NCBI GenBank assembly: GCA_024402135.1
Contig: JAKSJN010000004.1
Location: 62,001 to 126,000, forward strand
DNA from: Bacteroidales bacterium
GTDB taxonomy: Bacteria; Bacteroidota; Bacteroidia; Bacteroidales; UBA932
Reading direction: 5' to 3'
DNA: 64,000 nucleotides
Under the pieces are notes generated by a model. The model was not told where the DNA came from, did not search any database, and saw nothing but the letters and a program-made list of their open reading frames with translations. Position numbers and translations under genes: made by a program. Numbering within the stretch: position 1 is the stretch's first letter; each line of letters begins with the position of its first letter. Positions 18,561 through 26,934 of this stretch are shown one piece after another.

Positions 18561-19541
18561 ATGATTAGCGAAAGCACTCTTTCAAATACCGTGTCCGAAC
18601 TCTTCAGGACCATTGAATTCACCGCAGAACCTTCCGGCCTTTACGATCCGCTGAGATATATGATTTCAATCGGAGGAAAGCGTCTGCGTCCAAGGCTCTG
18701 CCTGCTTGCATACTCTCTCTTCAAGGATGAATTGAACGAGAGCATCCTTGAGCCTGCGTGTGCGCTTGAGGTGTTCCATACATTCACGCTCATTCATGAC
18801 GACATCATGGACAAATCGCCCATGCGCCGCGGCATGCCGACCGTATGGAAGAAATGGAATGACGATACCGCCATCCTGTCCGGAGACGTGATGAGCATCG
18901 AGAGCTACCGTCGCATCGCTATGGCTCCGAAGAACTGTCTCGCAGAGGTCCTTGCCCTTTTCTCCAAGACAGCGGCAGAGGTCTGCGAAGGACAGCAGTA
19001 CGACATGGACTTCGAGGATATCGACAAGGTCCCTATGGAGGACTACATGAAGATGATCGGACTGAAGACAGCAGTGCTCCTGGCGTGCTCGGCAAAGATG
19101 GGAGCTGTCATAGCCGGTGCTTCCGAGGCTGACGCTGATGCCCTGTACCGATATGGATACGAACTTGGACTTGCGTTCCAGGTCGCAGACGACTACCTTG
19201 ACACCTATGGAGATGAAAAGGTTTTCGGAAAGCCTATCGGCGGCGACATCGTGAACAACAAGAAGAGCTGGCTGCTCACCAAGGCCATGGAGGACGAGAA
19301 GGCTTGTGCCGAGCTCGAGCCACTCATGCAGATGCCTGTGGATACAGCCGAGGAGAGATCGGCAAAGATCGATGCCGTACGCAAGGTATATGCAGGACTC
19401 GAGATCGACAGGCTTGCCCGCGAGGAAGTCGCAAGACTGACTGCCAACGCGCTTGCCGCCGCCGACAGCCTGAGCGTCAAGGGAGTGCGCGTAGAGGCCC
19501 TCAAGCGTTTCGCGGAATCACTTGTATCCCGCGCCAAATAA
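18561..19541 (+). CDS. Trans-polyprenyl diphosphate synthase
   Basis: Condenses isopentenyl diphosphate units onto an allylic primer to give the side chain for menaquinone or a related long isoprenoid. The 326-residue protein carries the first Asp-rich motif in LIHDDIMDKSPMRRG (DDIMD) and the second in QVADDYLDTYGDEKVFGKPIGGD, with GGKRLRPRLCLLA near the N-terminus. The gene stops one base before the next start (TAA then ATG at 19542), so it is tightly coupled to the U32 gene. Chain length (farnesyl versus octaprenyl-like) cannot be read with certainty from the residues before DDIMD (FHTFTLIH). Confidence 0.92.
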   Translation: MISESTLSNTVSELFRTIEFTAEPSGLYDPLRYMISIGGKRLRPRLCLLAYSLFKDELNESILEPACALEVFHTFTLIHDDIMDKSPMRRGMPTVWKKWNDDTAILSGDVMSIESYRRIAMAPKNCLAEVLALFSKTAAEVCEGQQYDMDFEDIDKVPMEDYMKMIGLKTAVLLACSAKMGAVIAGASEADADALYRYGYELGLAFQVADDYLDTYGDEKVFGKPIGGDIVNNKKSWLLTKAMEDEKACAELEPLMQMPVDTAEERSAKIDAVRKVYAGLEIDRLAREEVARLTANALAAADSLSVKGVRVEALKRFAESLVSRAK

Positions 19542-20825
19542 ATGAAGATGGACAGAAAAGAACTGGAAATAATGGCCCCTGCAGGCAATTTCGAATGCCT
19601 GCATGCCGCGATACAGGGAGGCGCCGACTCGGTATATTTCGGCGTCGGCCAGTTGAACATGCGTTCCCACTCGGCCAACAACTTCTCTCCTGAAGATCTC
19701 GATGAGGTCGTAAGGATATGCCGCGAGAACGGCGTGAAGAGCTATCTCACACTCAACATCGTCCTCTATCCCGAGGATATGGAGGCCATGCGTGAGGCTC
19801 TCGATGCCGCCATGAAGGCAGGCGTTACCGCAGTGATCGCATCGGATATGGCGGCAATCATGTACGCCCGCAGCATAGGCATGGAGGTGCATATCTCAAC
19901 CCAGCTTAGCATCTCGAATGCTGAGTCACTGCGCTTCTATGCCCAGTTCGCCGATGTCATCGTGCTTGCCCGCGAACTCAATCTCGACCAGGTCAAGAAC
20001 ATACATGAGACCATCATCCGTGACGATATCCGAGGACCCAAGGGTGAACTCATCCGTATAGAGATGTTCGCCCACGGAGCACTTTGCATGGCTATTTCGG
20101 GCAAGTGCTATCTCAGCCTGCACAGCTATGGTGCTTCCGCCAACCGCGGCTCATGTTTCCAGGTATGCCGTCGCGGCTACGAGGTGACCGACCTGGAGAC
20201 CGGCAACCAGCTGAACATCGACAACAAGTATATCATGTCGCCGAAGGACCTTTGCACCATCGAGTTCATGGAGCGCATCATCGACTCCGGCGTCAAGGTG
20301 TTCAAGATCGAGGGCCGTGCGCGCGCTGCTGAATATGTGAAGCGCTGTGCCAGCTGCTACAGACGTGCGGCTGATGCTGTATGTGACGGCAACTACACCC
20401 CCGAGATGGCGGCATCCCTCAAGGGCGAGCTTGCGGAGGTATTCAACCGCGGCTTCTGGGACGGCTACTACCAGGGTGCCTACCTTGGCCAGTGGAGTGA
20501 TGTCTACGGCAGCCAGGCCACCCGCAAGAAGGTATACTGCGGCAAGGTCACCAACTGGTTCGACCGTATCGGTGTCGCCGAAATCCTTGTCGAATCTGCA
20601 AGCCTGAAGAAGGGTATGGACGCTATCGCGATCGGTGCCACAACCGGTGTCGTGGAGTTCCCTGTGGACGACATGAGAGTCAATCTCCAGCCTTGTGAAG
20701 AGGCCGGAAAGGGTACTCGCTGCTCGGTTGCAATCATGCCTGACGGCCAGATCCCTGAGGAGGGCTTCCGCCTCAGACGTGGCGACAAGATTTATATCTG
20801 GGAAGAAACAGAACCTGCTAAATAG
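19542..20825 (+). CDS. U32-family protein (TrhP/RlhA-like RNA hydroxylation factor)
   Basis: Family once called peptidase U32; characterised bacterial members (TrhP, RlhA) are needed to hydroxylate tRNA or 23S rRNA bases using prephenate. The 427-residue protein starts with MAPAGNFECLHAAIQGGADSVYFG. It carries the conserved EMFAHGALCMAISGKCYLS and the cysteine cluster region SCFQVCRRGYEV, then KDLCTIEFMERIIDSGVKVFKIEGRARAAEYV. These Cys residues fit the iron-sulfur ligands proposed for the family. It lies between an isoprenoid synthase and RNase R in one operon. Which RNA it modifies is not decided by the sequence. Confidence 0.9.
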   Translation: MKMDRKELEIMAPAGNFECLHAAIQGGADSVYFGVGQLNMRSHSANNFSPEDLDEVVRICRENGVKSYLTLNIVLYPEDMEAMREALDAAMKAGVTAVIASDMAAIMYARSIGMEVHISTQLSISNAESLRFYAQFADVIVLARELNLDQVKNIHETIIRDDIRGPKGELIRIEMFAHGALCMAISGKCYLSLHSYGASANRGSCFQVCRRGYEVTDLETGNQLNIDNKYIMSPKDLCTIEFMERIIDSGVKVFKIEGRARAAEYVKRCASCYRRAADAVCDGNYTPEMAASLKGELAEVFNRGFWDGYYQGAYLGQWSDVYGSQATRKKVYCGKVTNWFDRIGVAEILVESASLKKGMDAIAIGATTGVVEFPVDDMRVNLQPCEEAGKGTRCSVAIMPDGQIPEEGFRLRRGDKIYIWEETEPAK

Positions 20826-20833
20826 AAAAGACA

Positions 20834-23026
20834 ATGGCAGAAAGAAGAAGTGGCGGTGCAAAACCGCGCAGTACAGGAAAGGGCAGGGGCCAGTCAAAGG
20901 GACGCGGCTCGAAGACAGCAAAGGGCCCAAGAAAGAATTCACGTCAGTCCCGCGGCCACAAGTCGCTGGACAACTATCCTCAGTTCGAAGGAACGGTCCA
21001 GATGACCCGTGAGGGCTTCATCTTCGTCATCGTTCCCGGAGAGCAGGATGATATCTATGTAAAGCAGACCAGGACCAAGAACGCCCTGAATGGAGACAAG
21101 GTCAAGGTAGCACTTACCCGCGAGAAGGTCGGCGACAAGCGCCGTGAAGGCGAGGTTATCAGCATCATTGAGCGCAGCAGCCGCTCGCATGTCGGAGTTT
21201 ACCATACCATTGGAGCCCAGGCCTGGGTACTCATGCAGAGCAAGAACATGCCTTACGACATCGAGGTCGATGCCGAGGCTGCCGCTGCGATGGGTGCAAA
21301 GCAGGGTATGAAGGTAGCCGCTCTGGTCGATCGCTGGGAGAAGTATGACATGAGCCCGAAGGGACATCTTACCGATGTGCTCGGCATGCCAGGCGACAAC
21401 GACACCGAGATGCATGCCATCCTGGCTGAGTTCGGTCTCCCGTACCGCTTCGAGAAGGAGGTTGAGGATGCTGCTGACCAGATCAGCGAAGAGATTACCG
21501 CCAAGGACATGAAGGGACGCCGTGACTTCCGCGACACTCTCACTTTCACAATAGACCCTGCCGACGCGAAGGACTTCGACGATGCGCTGTCGTTCAAGAT
21601 TCTTCCGAACGGCAACTACGAGGTCGGTGTCCATATCGCTGACGTTTCGTGGTATGTGCTTCCTGGCACAGCAGTGGACAAGGAGGCACAGGAGCGAGGC
21701 ACTTCCGTATACCTCGTTGACCGTACAGTTCCGATGCTCCCTGAGAAGCTCTGCAACAAGCTCTGCTCGCTCCGTCCGAACGAGGACAAACTGACGTTCT
21801 CGGCGGTGTTCGAGATCACTCCGCTTGCAAAGATCGTTGACCGCTGGTTCGGCCGCACCGCGATCTGCTCAAGATACAGATTCTCTTACGAACAGGCTCA
21901 GGAGGTCATCGAGCGCAAGGTCGCCGAGACAAAGAGCAAGGAGAAGGCTCCTGCCGTATGGGGCGAAGAGATCGAGGAAGCCCTCCTCAAGCTCCACAAG
22001 CTTGCCCAGATGCTCAAGGACCGCCGTTTCCGCGCAGGTGCGATCAGTTTCGAGCGCCCTGAGATGAAGGTGGATGTCGATGAAAACGGCAAGCCTATTG
22101 GCGTACATCAGCATATCAGCAAGGAAGCAAACTGGCTCATCGAGGAGTTCATGCTTCTGGCCAACCGCAGCGTTGCCGAGTACATAGCTACAAGCGGCAA
22201 GATGAACGGCCGTGCTGCAAAGGATGCCAAGACCTTCGTCTATCGTATCCATGACGAGCCGAACGGCGAGAAGATCGAGTCGCTGCGCAAGTTCGCGGGC
22301 AATTTCGGTTACAAGATGGACGAGTCTAACGGCAACCGCGCCATCGCCAAATCACTCAATGAGCTGCTTACAAGCGCCAAGGACAAGCCTGAGTGCAACG
22401 CATTTGAGATGCTTGCTCTCCGCTCGATGGCAAAGGCAAAGTACAGTACCGTCAACATCGGTCACTATGGTCTTGCCTTCGACTTCTACACCCACTTCAC
22501 CTCGCCAATCCGCCGTTATCCAGATACCATGGTGCACCGTCTTCTTGCCATGTATCTCTCGGGGGAGAACAGCCAGAACCAGGCGTACTACGAGGAACAG
22601 TGCGTGCATGCCTCAGACCGCGAGTCCATCGCTGCCGAGGCAGAGAGAGCTTCCATCAAGTACAAGCTCGTCGAGTTCATGGAGGACAAGGTCGGCCAGG
22701 AGTTTGACGGTTCCATTTCCGGTCTCACCGATTGGGGCATCTATGTCGAGATCGAGCCGACAAAGATCGAGGGCATGGTTTCTCTGCGTGACATCAAGGC
22801 AGATTTCTTCGAGTTTGATGCCGAAAATTACCGCACAGTCGGCCGCAGGACCCGCAGGGTATTCCGTCTCGGTGACAAGGTCCGCATCCGCGTAAAGGGC
22901 ACCAACCTCGAGCAGAAGATTCTGGACTACGAGCTCGTAGAAGAAGCTCTTGAACCGATCCCTGTTGAAAAACGCGAAGAGGTCCGCGCTCCGAAGCAGC
23001 GCCGATCCCGCAACAAATACCGTTAA
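20834..23026 (+). CDS. rnr: Ribonuclease R
   Basis: Processive 3'-5' exoribonuclease of the RNB family, acting on structured RNA. In 730 residues: a basic, disordered N-terminus (RRSGGAKPRSTGKGRGQSKGRG), cold-shock domains, the RNB catalytic centre with TIDPADAKDFDDALSF (Asp ligands of the Mg site), the conserved HFTSPIRRYPDTMVHRLL, a C-terminal S1 domain (about 635-715; EFDGSISGLTDWGIYVEIE) and a basic tail KQRRSRNKYR. The frame and length are standard. It closes the 18561-23026 operon and is followed by the bidirectional hairpin at 23147. Confidence 0.96.
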   Translation: MAERRSGGAKPRSTGKGRGQSKGRGSKTAKGPRKNSRQSRGHKSLDNYPQFEGTVQMTREGFIFVIVPGEQDDIYVKQTRTKNALNGDKVKVALTREKVGDKRREGEVISIIERSSRSHVGVYHTIGAQAWVLMQSKNMPYDIEVDAEAAAAMGAKQGMKVAALVDRWEKYDMSPKGHLTDVLGMPGDNDTEMHAILAEFGLPYRFEKEVEDAADQISEEITAKDMKGRRDFRDTLTFTIDPADAKDFDDALSFKILPNGNYEVGVHIADVSWYVLPGTAVDKEAQERGTSVYLVDRTVPMLPEKLCNKLCSLRPNEDKLTFSAVFEITPLAKIVDRWFGRTAICSRYRFSYEQAQEVIERKVAETKSKEKAPAVWGEEIEEALLKLHKLAQMLKDRRFRAGAISFERPEMKVDVDENGKPIGVHQHISKEANWLIEEFMLLANRSVAEYIATSGKMNGRAAKDAKTFVYRIHDEPNGEKIESLRKFAGNFGYKMDESNGNRAIAKSLNELLTSAKDKPECNAFEMLALRSMAKAKYSTVNIGHYGLAFDFYTHFTSPIRRYPDTMVHRLLAMYLSGENSQNQAYYEEQCVHASDRESIAAEAERASIKYKLVEFMEDKVGQEFDGSISGLTDWGIYVEIEPTKIEGMVSLRDIKADFFEFDAENYRTVGRRTRRVFRLGDKVRIRVKGTNLEQKILDYELVEEALEPIPVEKREEVRAPKQRRSRNKYR

Positions 23027-23146
23027 AATCATAAAGCAATTATCTTCTTTGAAAAGACTACTCCTAAGTGTAGCAGCATGCCTACCGAACTTCAGCTGGA
23101 GGGTGCAGTTCTAGTGATGCGGAGGGTCTGGCCCTCGCCATATACG

Positions 23147-23178
23147 AAAGGCGGAGACTCAATCGAGCCTCCGTCTTT
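23147..23178. terminator. Bidirectional terminator between rnr and the rpn gene
   Basis: AAAGGCGGAG(A)CTC pairs with GAG(C)CTCCGTCTTT around AATC, 13 pairs with one mismatch. It lies between convergent genes, with A/T ends on both sides. The rest of 23027-23196 holds only a small GAGGG/CCCTC hairpin near 23122-23136 and no convincing gene. Confidence 0.65.
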
Positions 23179-23196
23179 CGGTATTGTCATAGTCCA

Positions 23197-24153
23197 TTAA
23201 AGTGATTTCACCGTCTCTATATCGAGGCCGGTGCACTCTGCGATGGTCTCCAGCGCGATGCCTGCGGCCTTCATCTTGATTGCCGTTTCGGTTCTGGCTT
23301 CCTCACGACCTTCTATACGACCTTCTATACGACCTTCTATACGACCTTCTTCGAGGCCTTGTATATGGCCTTGTTTACGGCCCTGTTCCACACCGTATCT
23401 GATCTGATTTCTTATGTCGCGTTCTGATGCCATTGCTCTTATGTATGCTTCGTATTCCTTTGCCGTCATGTTCGCGATATCCGCCGTCCTGAAGAGATTG
23501 TCGAAATACACTCCATCAAGATTACCTGGCCGGTTCTCAAGTTTGAACATGTGCCTCATGCAAAAGTATAGCTTTTCCTCGAAAGTCTCGCAATCATCGA
23601 TCTTTTTTGTGAAACGCTTAAGTTCAATGAACACGAACTGGAGCTTGTCCGTCATCATGTCGCCGCCATCCACCTCTTTCAATATATAGCGGCTCTTCAG
23701 CTTCGGTTCCCATTCGGGAGCGTGTTCCATCTTGAAATTCAGGAACGCGATTACAATGACCGGGTCAAGGCCGTACTCATCTCCTTCACCAACCTGGCTC
23801 ACTATGGGCATGCTGCCGTAGTAGAGGGCCCGGTCCCTGAAGTTCAACTGATCCTTCTGCTGCACCTCCACGATTACATACGTCCCGTCCGCGAGCTTGC
23901 AGCGCACGTCATACACGCTCTTTTTTGTGTCCGTGCCCTGATGCGGGGCATTGTTGCTGATGTAGGTCAGCGACACGATGTCCAGTTCCGGGAGCACCGC
24001 CTTGATCAGTCCGATCATCAGATCCTCCTTTCCCTCCTCTCCAAAGACGCGCTTGAACGCATCGTCTATCAGCAGATGCTGATACCTGTCCTTCTCGGAA
24101 GGCTGACGCTCGAAGTCTGACTCCTGCGTCATGGCTTTAATGTACTTATCCAT
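23197..24153 (-). CDS. Rpn-family PD-(D/E)XK nuclease / transposase-like protein, left copy
   Basis: Member of the Rpn (recombination-promoting nuclease, YhgA-like) family, DNA endonucleases that raise RecA-independent recombination. The 318-residue protein opens near YQHLLIDDAFKRVFGEEGKEDLMIGLIKAVL. The nuclease core is KSVYDVRCKLADGTYVIVEVQQKDQLNFRDRALYYGS (Asp...Glu-Val-Gln active-site pattern). A helical region with four EGRI-type tetrapeptide repeats follows, then a conserved tail ending ETIAECTGLDIETVKSL. The frame is open to 24240, but alignment with the right copy (46486-47394) places the start at the Met of MDKYIKAM (24153). It is A+T-richer than rnr and marks the left edge of the accessory island. 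Confidence 0.88.
   Translation of the reverse strand: MDKYIKAMTQESDFERQPSEKDRYQHLLIDDAFKRVFGEEGKEDLMIGLIKAVLPELDIVSLTYISNNAPHQGTDTKKSVYDVRCKLADGTYVIVEVQQKDQLNFRDRALYYGSMPIVSQVGEGDEYGLDPVIVIAFLNFKMEHAPEWEPKLKSRYILKEVDGGDMMTDKLQFVFIELKRFTKKIDDCETFEEKLYFCMRHMFKLENRPGNLDGVYFDNLFRTADIANMTAKEYEAYIRAMASERDIRNQIRYGVEQGRKQGHIQGLEEGRIEGRIEGRIEGREEARTETAIKMKAAGIALETIAECTGLDIETVKSL
23305..23352 (-). repeat. 12-bp tandem repeat inside the left rpn gene
   Basis: The unit ACGACCTTCTAT (plus strand) occurs three times exactly and a fourth time with two changes. It is in frame and encodes repeated EGRI tetrapeptides. The copy number is prone to slippage but would keep the frame. Confidence 0.85.
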
Positions 24154-24187
24154 GGCCGCAAGTTCCGGCAAGAAAACATATCTTCCA

Positions 24188-24237
24188 GTAAAAAATCTAC
24201 AAATCGTGTTTTTTACTTTGTGCGATATGTTTTTTAC
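24188..24237 (-). promoter_or_regulatory. Repeated GTTTTTTAC motifs upstream of the left rpn gene
   Basis: GTTTTTTAC occurs at 24208-24216 and 24229-24237 (21-bp period), and a near-inverse GTAAAAAAT at 24188-24196. A similar trio lies upstream of the right copy. No good TAnnTTTG is seen, so this set may hold the promoter or a regulator site. Confidence 0.4.
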
Positions 24238-24406
24238 CAAAGTGGCGCGGAGGTTAAGATCCTCTCACGTTCTAAGCAAGACCATGCTCTGCGTTACAGT
24301 TTGTTCAATTGGCTAATATACAATAGAATAAATAATGTATTTGTTAGTGATATTTGTTGTTTTGTATCCAAAACGAATCAAAAAACATCCGAAAGAGGTA
24401 GAATAG

Positions 24407-24468
24407 TGTAACGCGATTTCTCTTCACTACCTTCCAGTAATGGAAGGTATTTGCTTTATTTGTGAAAA
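24407..24468 (+). promoter_or_regulatory. Two-block promoter of the TPR/HTH regulator gene
   Basis: TGTAACGCGAT (24407-24417) and TTTGTGAAAA (24459-24468, overlapping a weak -7 TTTATTTG at 24455-24462) are separated by 41 nt. Both blocks recur upstream of the gene at 26352 with exactly the same spacing. An inverted partial site CGTTACA lies at 24292-24298. Between the blocks is a hairpin with arms TACCTTCCA and TGGAAGGTA and a GTAA loop (24428-24449). The rest of 24154-24478 shows nothing else. Confidence 0.6.
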
Positions 24469-24478
24469 TGCGCATTAG

Positions 24479-26137
24479 ATGAGACCACTTTCCCTTATAC
24501 TCATTCTCCTTGTATTTTCATGCTCCTCTCCGGTCATGAAGCAGTTGGAGGAGATAGACTCGCATCTTGCGGACAAACCAGAAGAAGCCCTGTCACTTCT
24601 AGAGGAGATGAAGGACAATCCTGCAATCAAATCCGGTAAGGATAGACGTTCCATTGCAAAGCACTCGCTTCTCTATGTGATTGCGATGGATAAATGTTAC
24701 ATTGATACGGCGGGGCTGTCTGTGATACAACCGGCAGTCGATTACTATGCCAGGCATGGAAACACGTCCGACAGGAAGAGTATGCATTACTACTATGGTC
24801 GTGTCTTGGAACATGCGAAAGATTACCAGAATGCCATATTGACGTTTGAGAAGGCTCTTTCACTGTCGGAAACGGATGATTACTATTTCAATGGTCTAAC
24901 CTATTCTGCGATAGGAAGATTGTTCGTGCGGTCTCATAATGACAAAGAGGCGTTGGAGTATACCAAGAAGGCCTATGATTCATTTGCGACATTAGGACAT
25001 AAGGGAAACATGAGAGCAACAAAATATTCGCTCGCTCTAATAATGCATAACCTTAGAGACTTTGAGGCAGCTGATTCTCTCTTGAGAGAAGTGATAGGAG
25101 GAATCGACTCTCTTCAGTACAGGAGATATGCTGCGTCTCAATTTGCACGGAATCTCATGTATTGCCAACCACCGCGATTGGGTGAGACTGTTGAAGTGTA
25201 TGGGAGGATGCTGGATTTGGGCATTCCGCTAGATGCAGAGGATAAGGCCTGTTATGCCTATGCCCTCCTACTGGAAAATGACAAGAGCCGTGCGAGACAG
25301 TTGTTGACAGAGGTTGGAGAAATCCCATCTGATTATAAAGCTCAGCATTGGAGGAGATTGGCGGCAGTCCATGAAGGAGATTATGAGCTTGCACATATTC
25401 TGATAGAGAAGATACGCTCATACGAAGACGTATATGTCAAGGAAAAGCTGGAGCAATCCCTCTTCAAGACGCAAAGTGACAATGCCAGACTTATTGCAGA
25501 AGGAGCCGTTCAAAAACGCCGTCTCGCAATTATAACAGCGGCTCTTGTTTCATTGTTATTCATCCTGATAGCCGTAATGGTTGGAATCATTGCAGCAAGA
25601 AAACGACGGGAATCAGATATTGAGATAAAGCGGCTCATATCCGCAGCGGAAGAATCCACCCGCATGCTTTCAGATATGGAAAAAGAAATGACGTTGACAA
25701 GGGAACAGCAAGAAGAAGTACTGTCACAGCTGCGTACGTCATATATTTCTCTATTCAGGAAACAGTTTGAACAGATCAGCAAGGCATTTGATCCGAACAA
25801 TCTAGTAAACAGCAACGAAATACATAAGCGATTGTACAAGTGTGTTGATGACTTGCTTGTATCATTATCTGAACCTTCCTCGCTAAAGGTTCTTGAAGGA
25901 ATGATAGATTCCTGCTTGTCTGGCATCATCACATCAATCCGAATGGACTTCCCGAAAATGACTGACGATGACATCAGATTTTTATGCTACCTGATCATGG
26001 GCTTCGACAATACATCCATTTCTGTTCTCATGAATATCTCGCGTGAGAATGTCCGGGTCAAGAGACATAGGCTGAAAAACAAAATCATATCTTACGAAAA
26101 TGGAAAGTATATGGATTATCTACCTTGCTTTTTGTAG
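24479..26137 (+). CDS. Membrane-bound TPR regulator with C-terminal HTH
   Basis: A 552-residue one-protein sensor-regulator of a type common in Bacteroidales. A lipoprotein-like signal (MRPLSLILILLVFSC) is followed by TPR-type helices (about 20-335; ALSLLEEM, MHYYYGRVLEHAKDYQNAILTFEKAL, AIGRLFVRSHNDKEALEYTKKAYD). One membrane helix (about 347-370; IITAALVSLLFILIAVMVGIIAA), a coiled coil (KRRESDIEIKRLISAAEEST) and a cytoplasmic C-terminal domain follow. The domain ends in a LuxR/NarL-like HTH (MTDDDIRFLCYLIMGFDNTSISVLMNISRENVRVKRHRLKNKI). The TPRs would face the periplasm. It is the first gene inside the island and shares its promoter architecture with the next gene, so autoregulation and control of the peptide operon are likely (inference). 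Confidence 0.85.
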   Translation: MRPLSLILILLVFSCSSPVMKQLEEIDSHLADKPEEALSLLEEMKDNPAIKSGKDRRSIAKHSLLYVIAMDKCYIDTAGLSVIQPAVDYYARHGNTSDRKSMHYYYGRVLEHAKDYQNAILTFEKALSLSETDDYYFNGLTYSAIGRLFVRSHNDKEALEYTKKAYDSFATLGHKGNMRATKYSLALIMHNLRDFEAADSLLREVIGGIDSLQYRRYAASQFARNLMYCQPPRLGETVEVYGRMLDLGIPLDAEDKACYAYALLLENDKSRARQLLTEVGEIPSDYKAQHWRRLAAVHEGDYELAHILIEKIRSYEDVYVKEKLEQSLFKTQSDNARLIAEGAVQKRRLAIITAALVSLLFILIAVMVGIIAARKRRESDIEIKRLISAAEESTRMLSDMEKEMTLTREQQEEVLSQLRTSYISLFRKQFEQISKAFDPNNLVNSNEIHKRLYKCVDDLLVSLSEPSSLKVLEGMIDSCLSGIITSIRMDFPKMTDDDIRFLCYLIMGFDNTSISVLMNISRENVRVKRHRLKNKIISYENGKYMDYLPCFL

Positions 26138-26150
26138 TTGATTCGTTACA

Positions 26151-26159
26151 GGGGGGGGG
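26151..26159. repeat. Nine-G homopolymer tract
   Basis: A run of nine G lies 13 nt after the regulator stop and directly after CGTTACA (26144-26150), an inverted partial copy of the TGTAACG motif. It could be a slippage site or an assembly artefact. Confidence 0.8.
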
Positions 26160-26273
26160 TAAATAGTTGATAATAAGCCTGTTAAGTATATGATATGCGC
26201 AAGAGTGTATATTATGTAATTGACTGACGCCCGTTGAAAATCAATAAGTTAGTACCATTTAAATGCCATACTT

Positions 26274-26335
26274 TGTAACGCGATATTACGGCATTTTCGT
26301 ACATGAAGAATAATAGGTTCATAATTTTGTGAAAA
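26274..26335 (+). promoter_or_regulatory. Two-block promoter of the 26352 gene
   Basis: TGTAACGCGAT (26274-26284), then after 41 nt TTTGTGAAAA (26326-26335), which overlaps a perfect -7 TAATTTTG (26322-26329). Both the blocks and the spacing equal those at 24407-24468. Confidence 0.65.
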
Positions 26336-26351
26336 CAAATAACTCAAAAAT

Positions 26352-26741
26352 ATGAATCTCACGAAAAGTCTTCGGACAATCTTTTTTCTGACCATGTTCT
26401 TGGTCTCGATCAACTTGATAGCGGACGATAATAACCCACCTAAGGAGATTGTGATACATGAAAATTCACAAGATGGAGGAATCCCTAGAATGCCCGATTA
26501 TGGTCAGACATTATCCTGCTACCTATTTGAAGATGGTATTCGTTTCTATGCCCCTTATAATGATGTGCTAAATGTTGTGATATATAATATTGACAATGGC
26601 GAACAAATGATATATGAGGCTGTAATATTGAACGGTTTTTCAAATACCCTTGGACTTGTTGGAGAAGGATATTATGAAATCTCGATTAATACTTACTATG
26701 GTAAGTCCTATTTTGGAAGCTTTAATATAGAGGCAAACTGA
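26352..26741 (+). CDS. Small secreted DUF3244-like protein
   Basis: Secreted protein of 129 residues with a signal peptide (MNLTKSLRTIFFLTMFLVSINLIAD) and one beta-sandwich-like domain. The pattern LNVVIYNIDNGEQMIYEAVILNGFSNTL...GEGYYEISINTYYGKSYFGSFNIE resembles the DUF3244 domain of Bacteroidales exported proteins. The assignment is by pattern and not certain. It has its own promoter, which matches that of the regulator, and a 193-nt gap follows before the long operon. It has no cysteine in the mature part, unlike the peptides downstream. Its job is unknown. Confidence 0.6.
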   Translation: MNLTKSLRTIFFLTMFLVSINLIADDNNPPKEIVIHENSQDGGIPRMPDYGQTLSCYLFEDGIRFYAPYNDVLNVVIYNIDNGEQMIYEAVILNGFSNTLGLVGEGYYEISINTYYGKSYFGSFNIEAN

Positions 26742-26746
26742 TTTGT

Positions 26747-26769
26747 GTCTTTTTTCAAGGGAAAAAGAC
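26747..26769 (+). terminator. Weak hairpin after the DUF3244-like gene
   Basis: GTCTTTTTTC and GAAAAAGAC pair around AAGG with one bulged T, 5 nt after the stop. There is no T-tract behind it. It may attenuate read-through into the long operon. No good promoter motif was found in 26770-26934. Confidence 0.3.
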
Positions 26770-26934
26770 CTAAGATAGGTAGGGACGTCTTCTGAATTCT
26801 GTTTGGTCCTGTATATAAAGCCCATTGCTCAACGGAAATCGTATAATAACAGAGTAGAGACTCTTATGTCATTATTCATTCATACGCTGTTTGACAGAAA
26901 GGATATGATAGAGTCTAATTCTCAATAATTGCGA

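Noticed and set aside
20939-21634. Minus-strand open frame (231 codons) opposite rnr
   Set aside because: Antisense to the conserved cold-shock and RNB regions of RNase R; no family features.
23079-23199. Small plus-strand open frame of about 40 codons between rnr and the rpn gene
   Set aside because: It runs through the terminator hairpin and has no similarity, promoter or typical composition.
23305-23352. Possible CRISPR-like array from the short repeats in the rpn gene
   Set aside because: The 12-bp units are contiguous without spacers and lie in frame inside a coding region.
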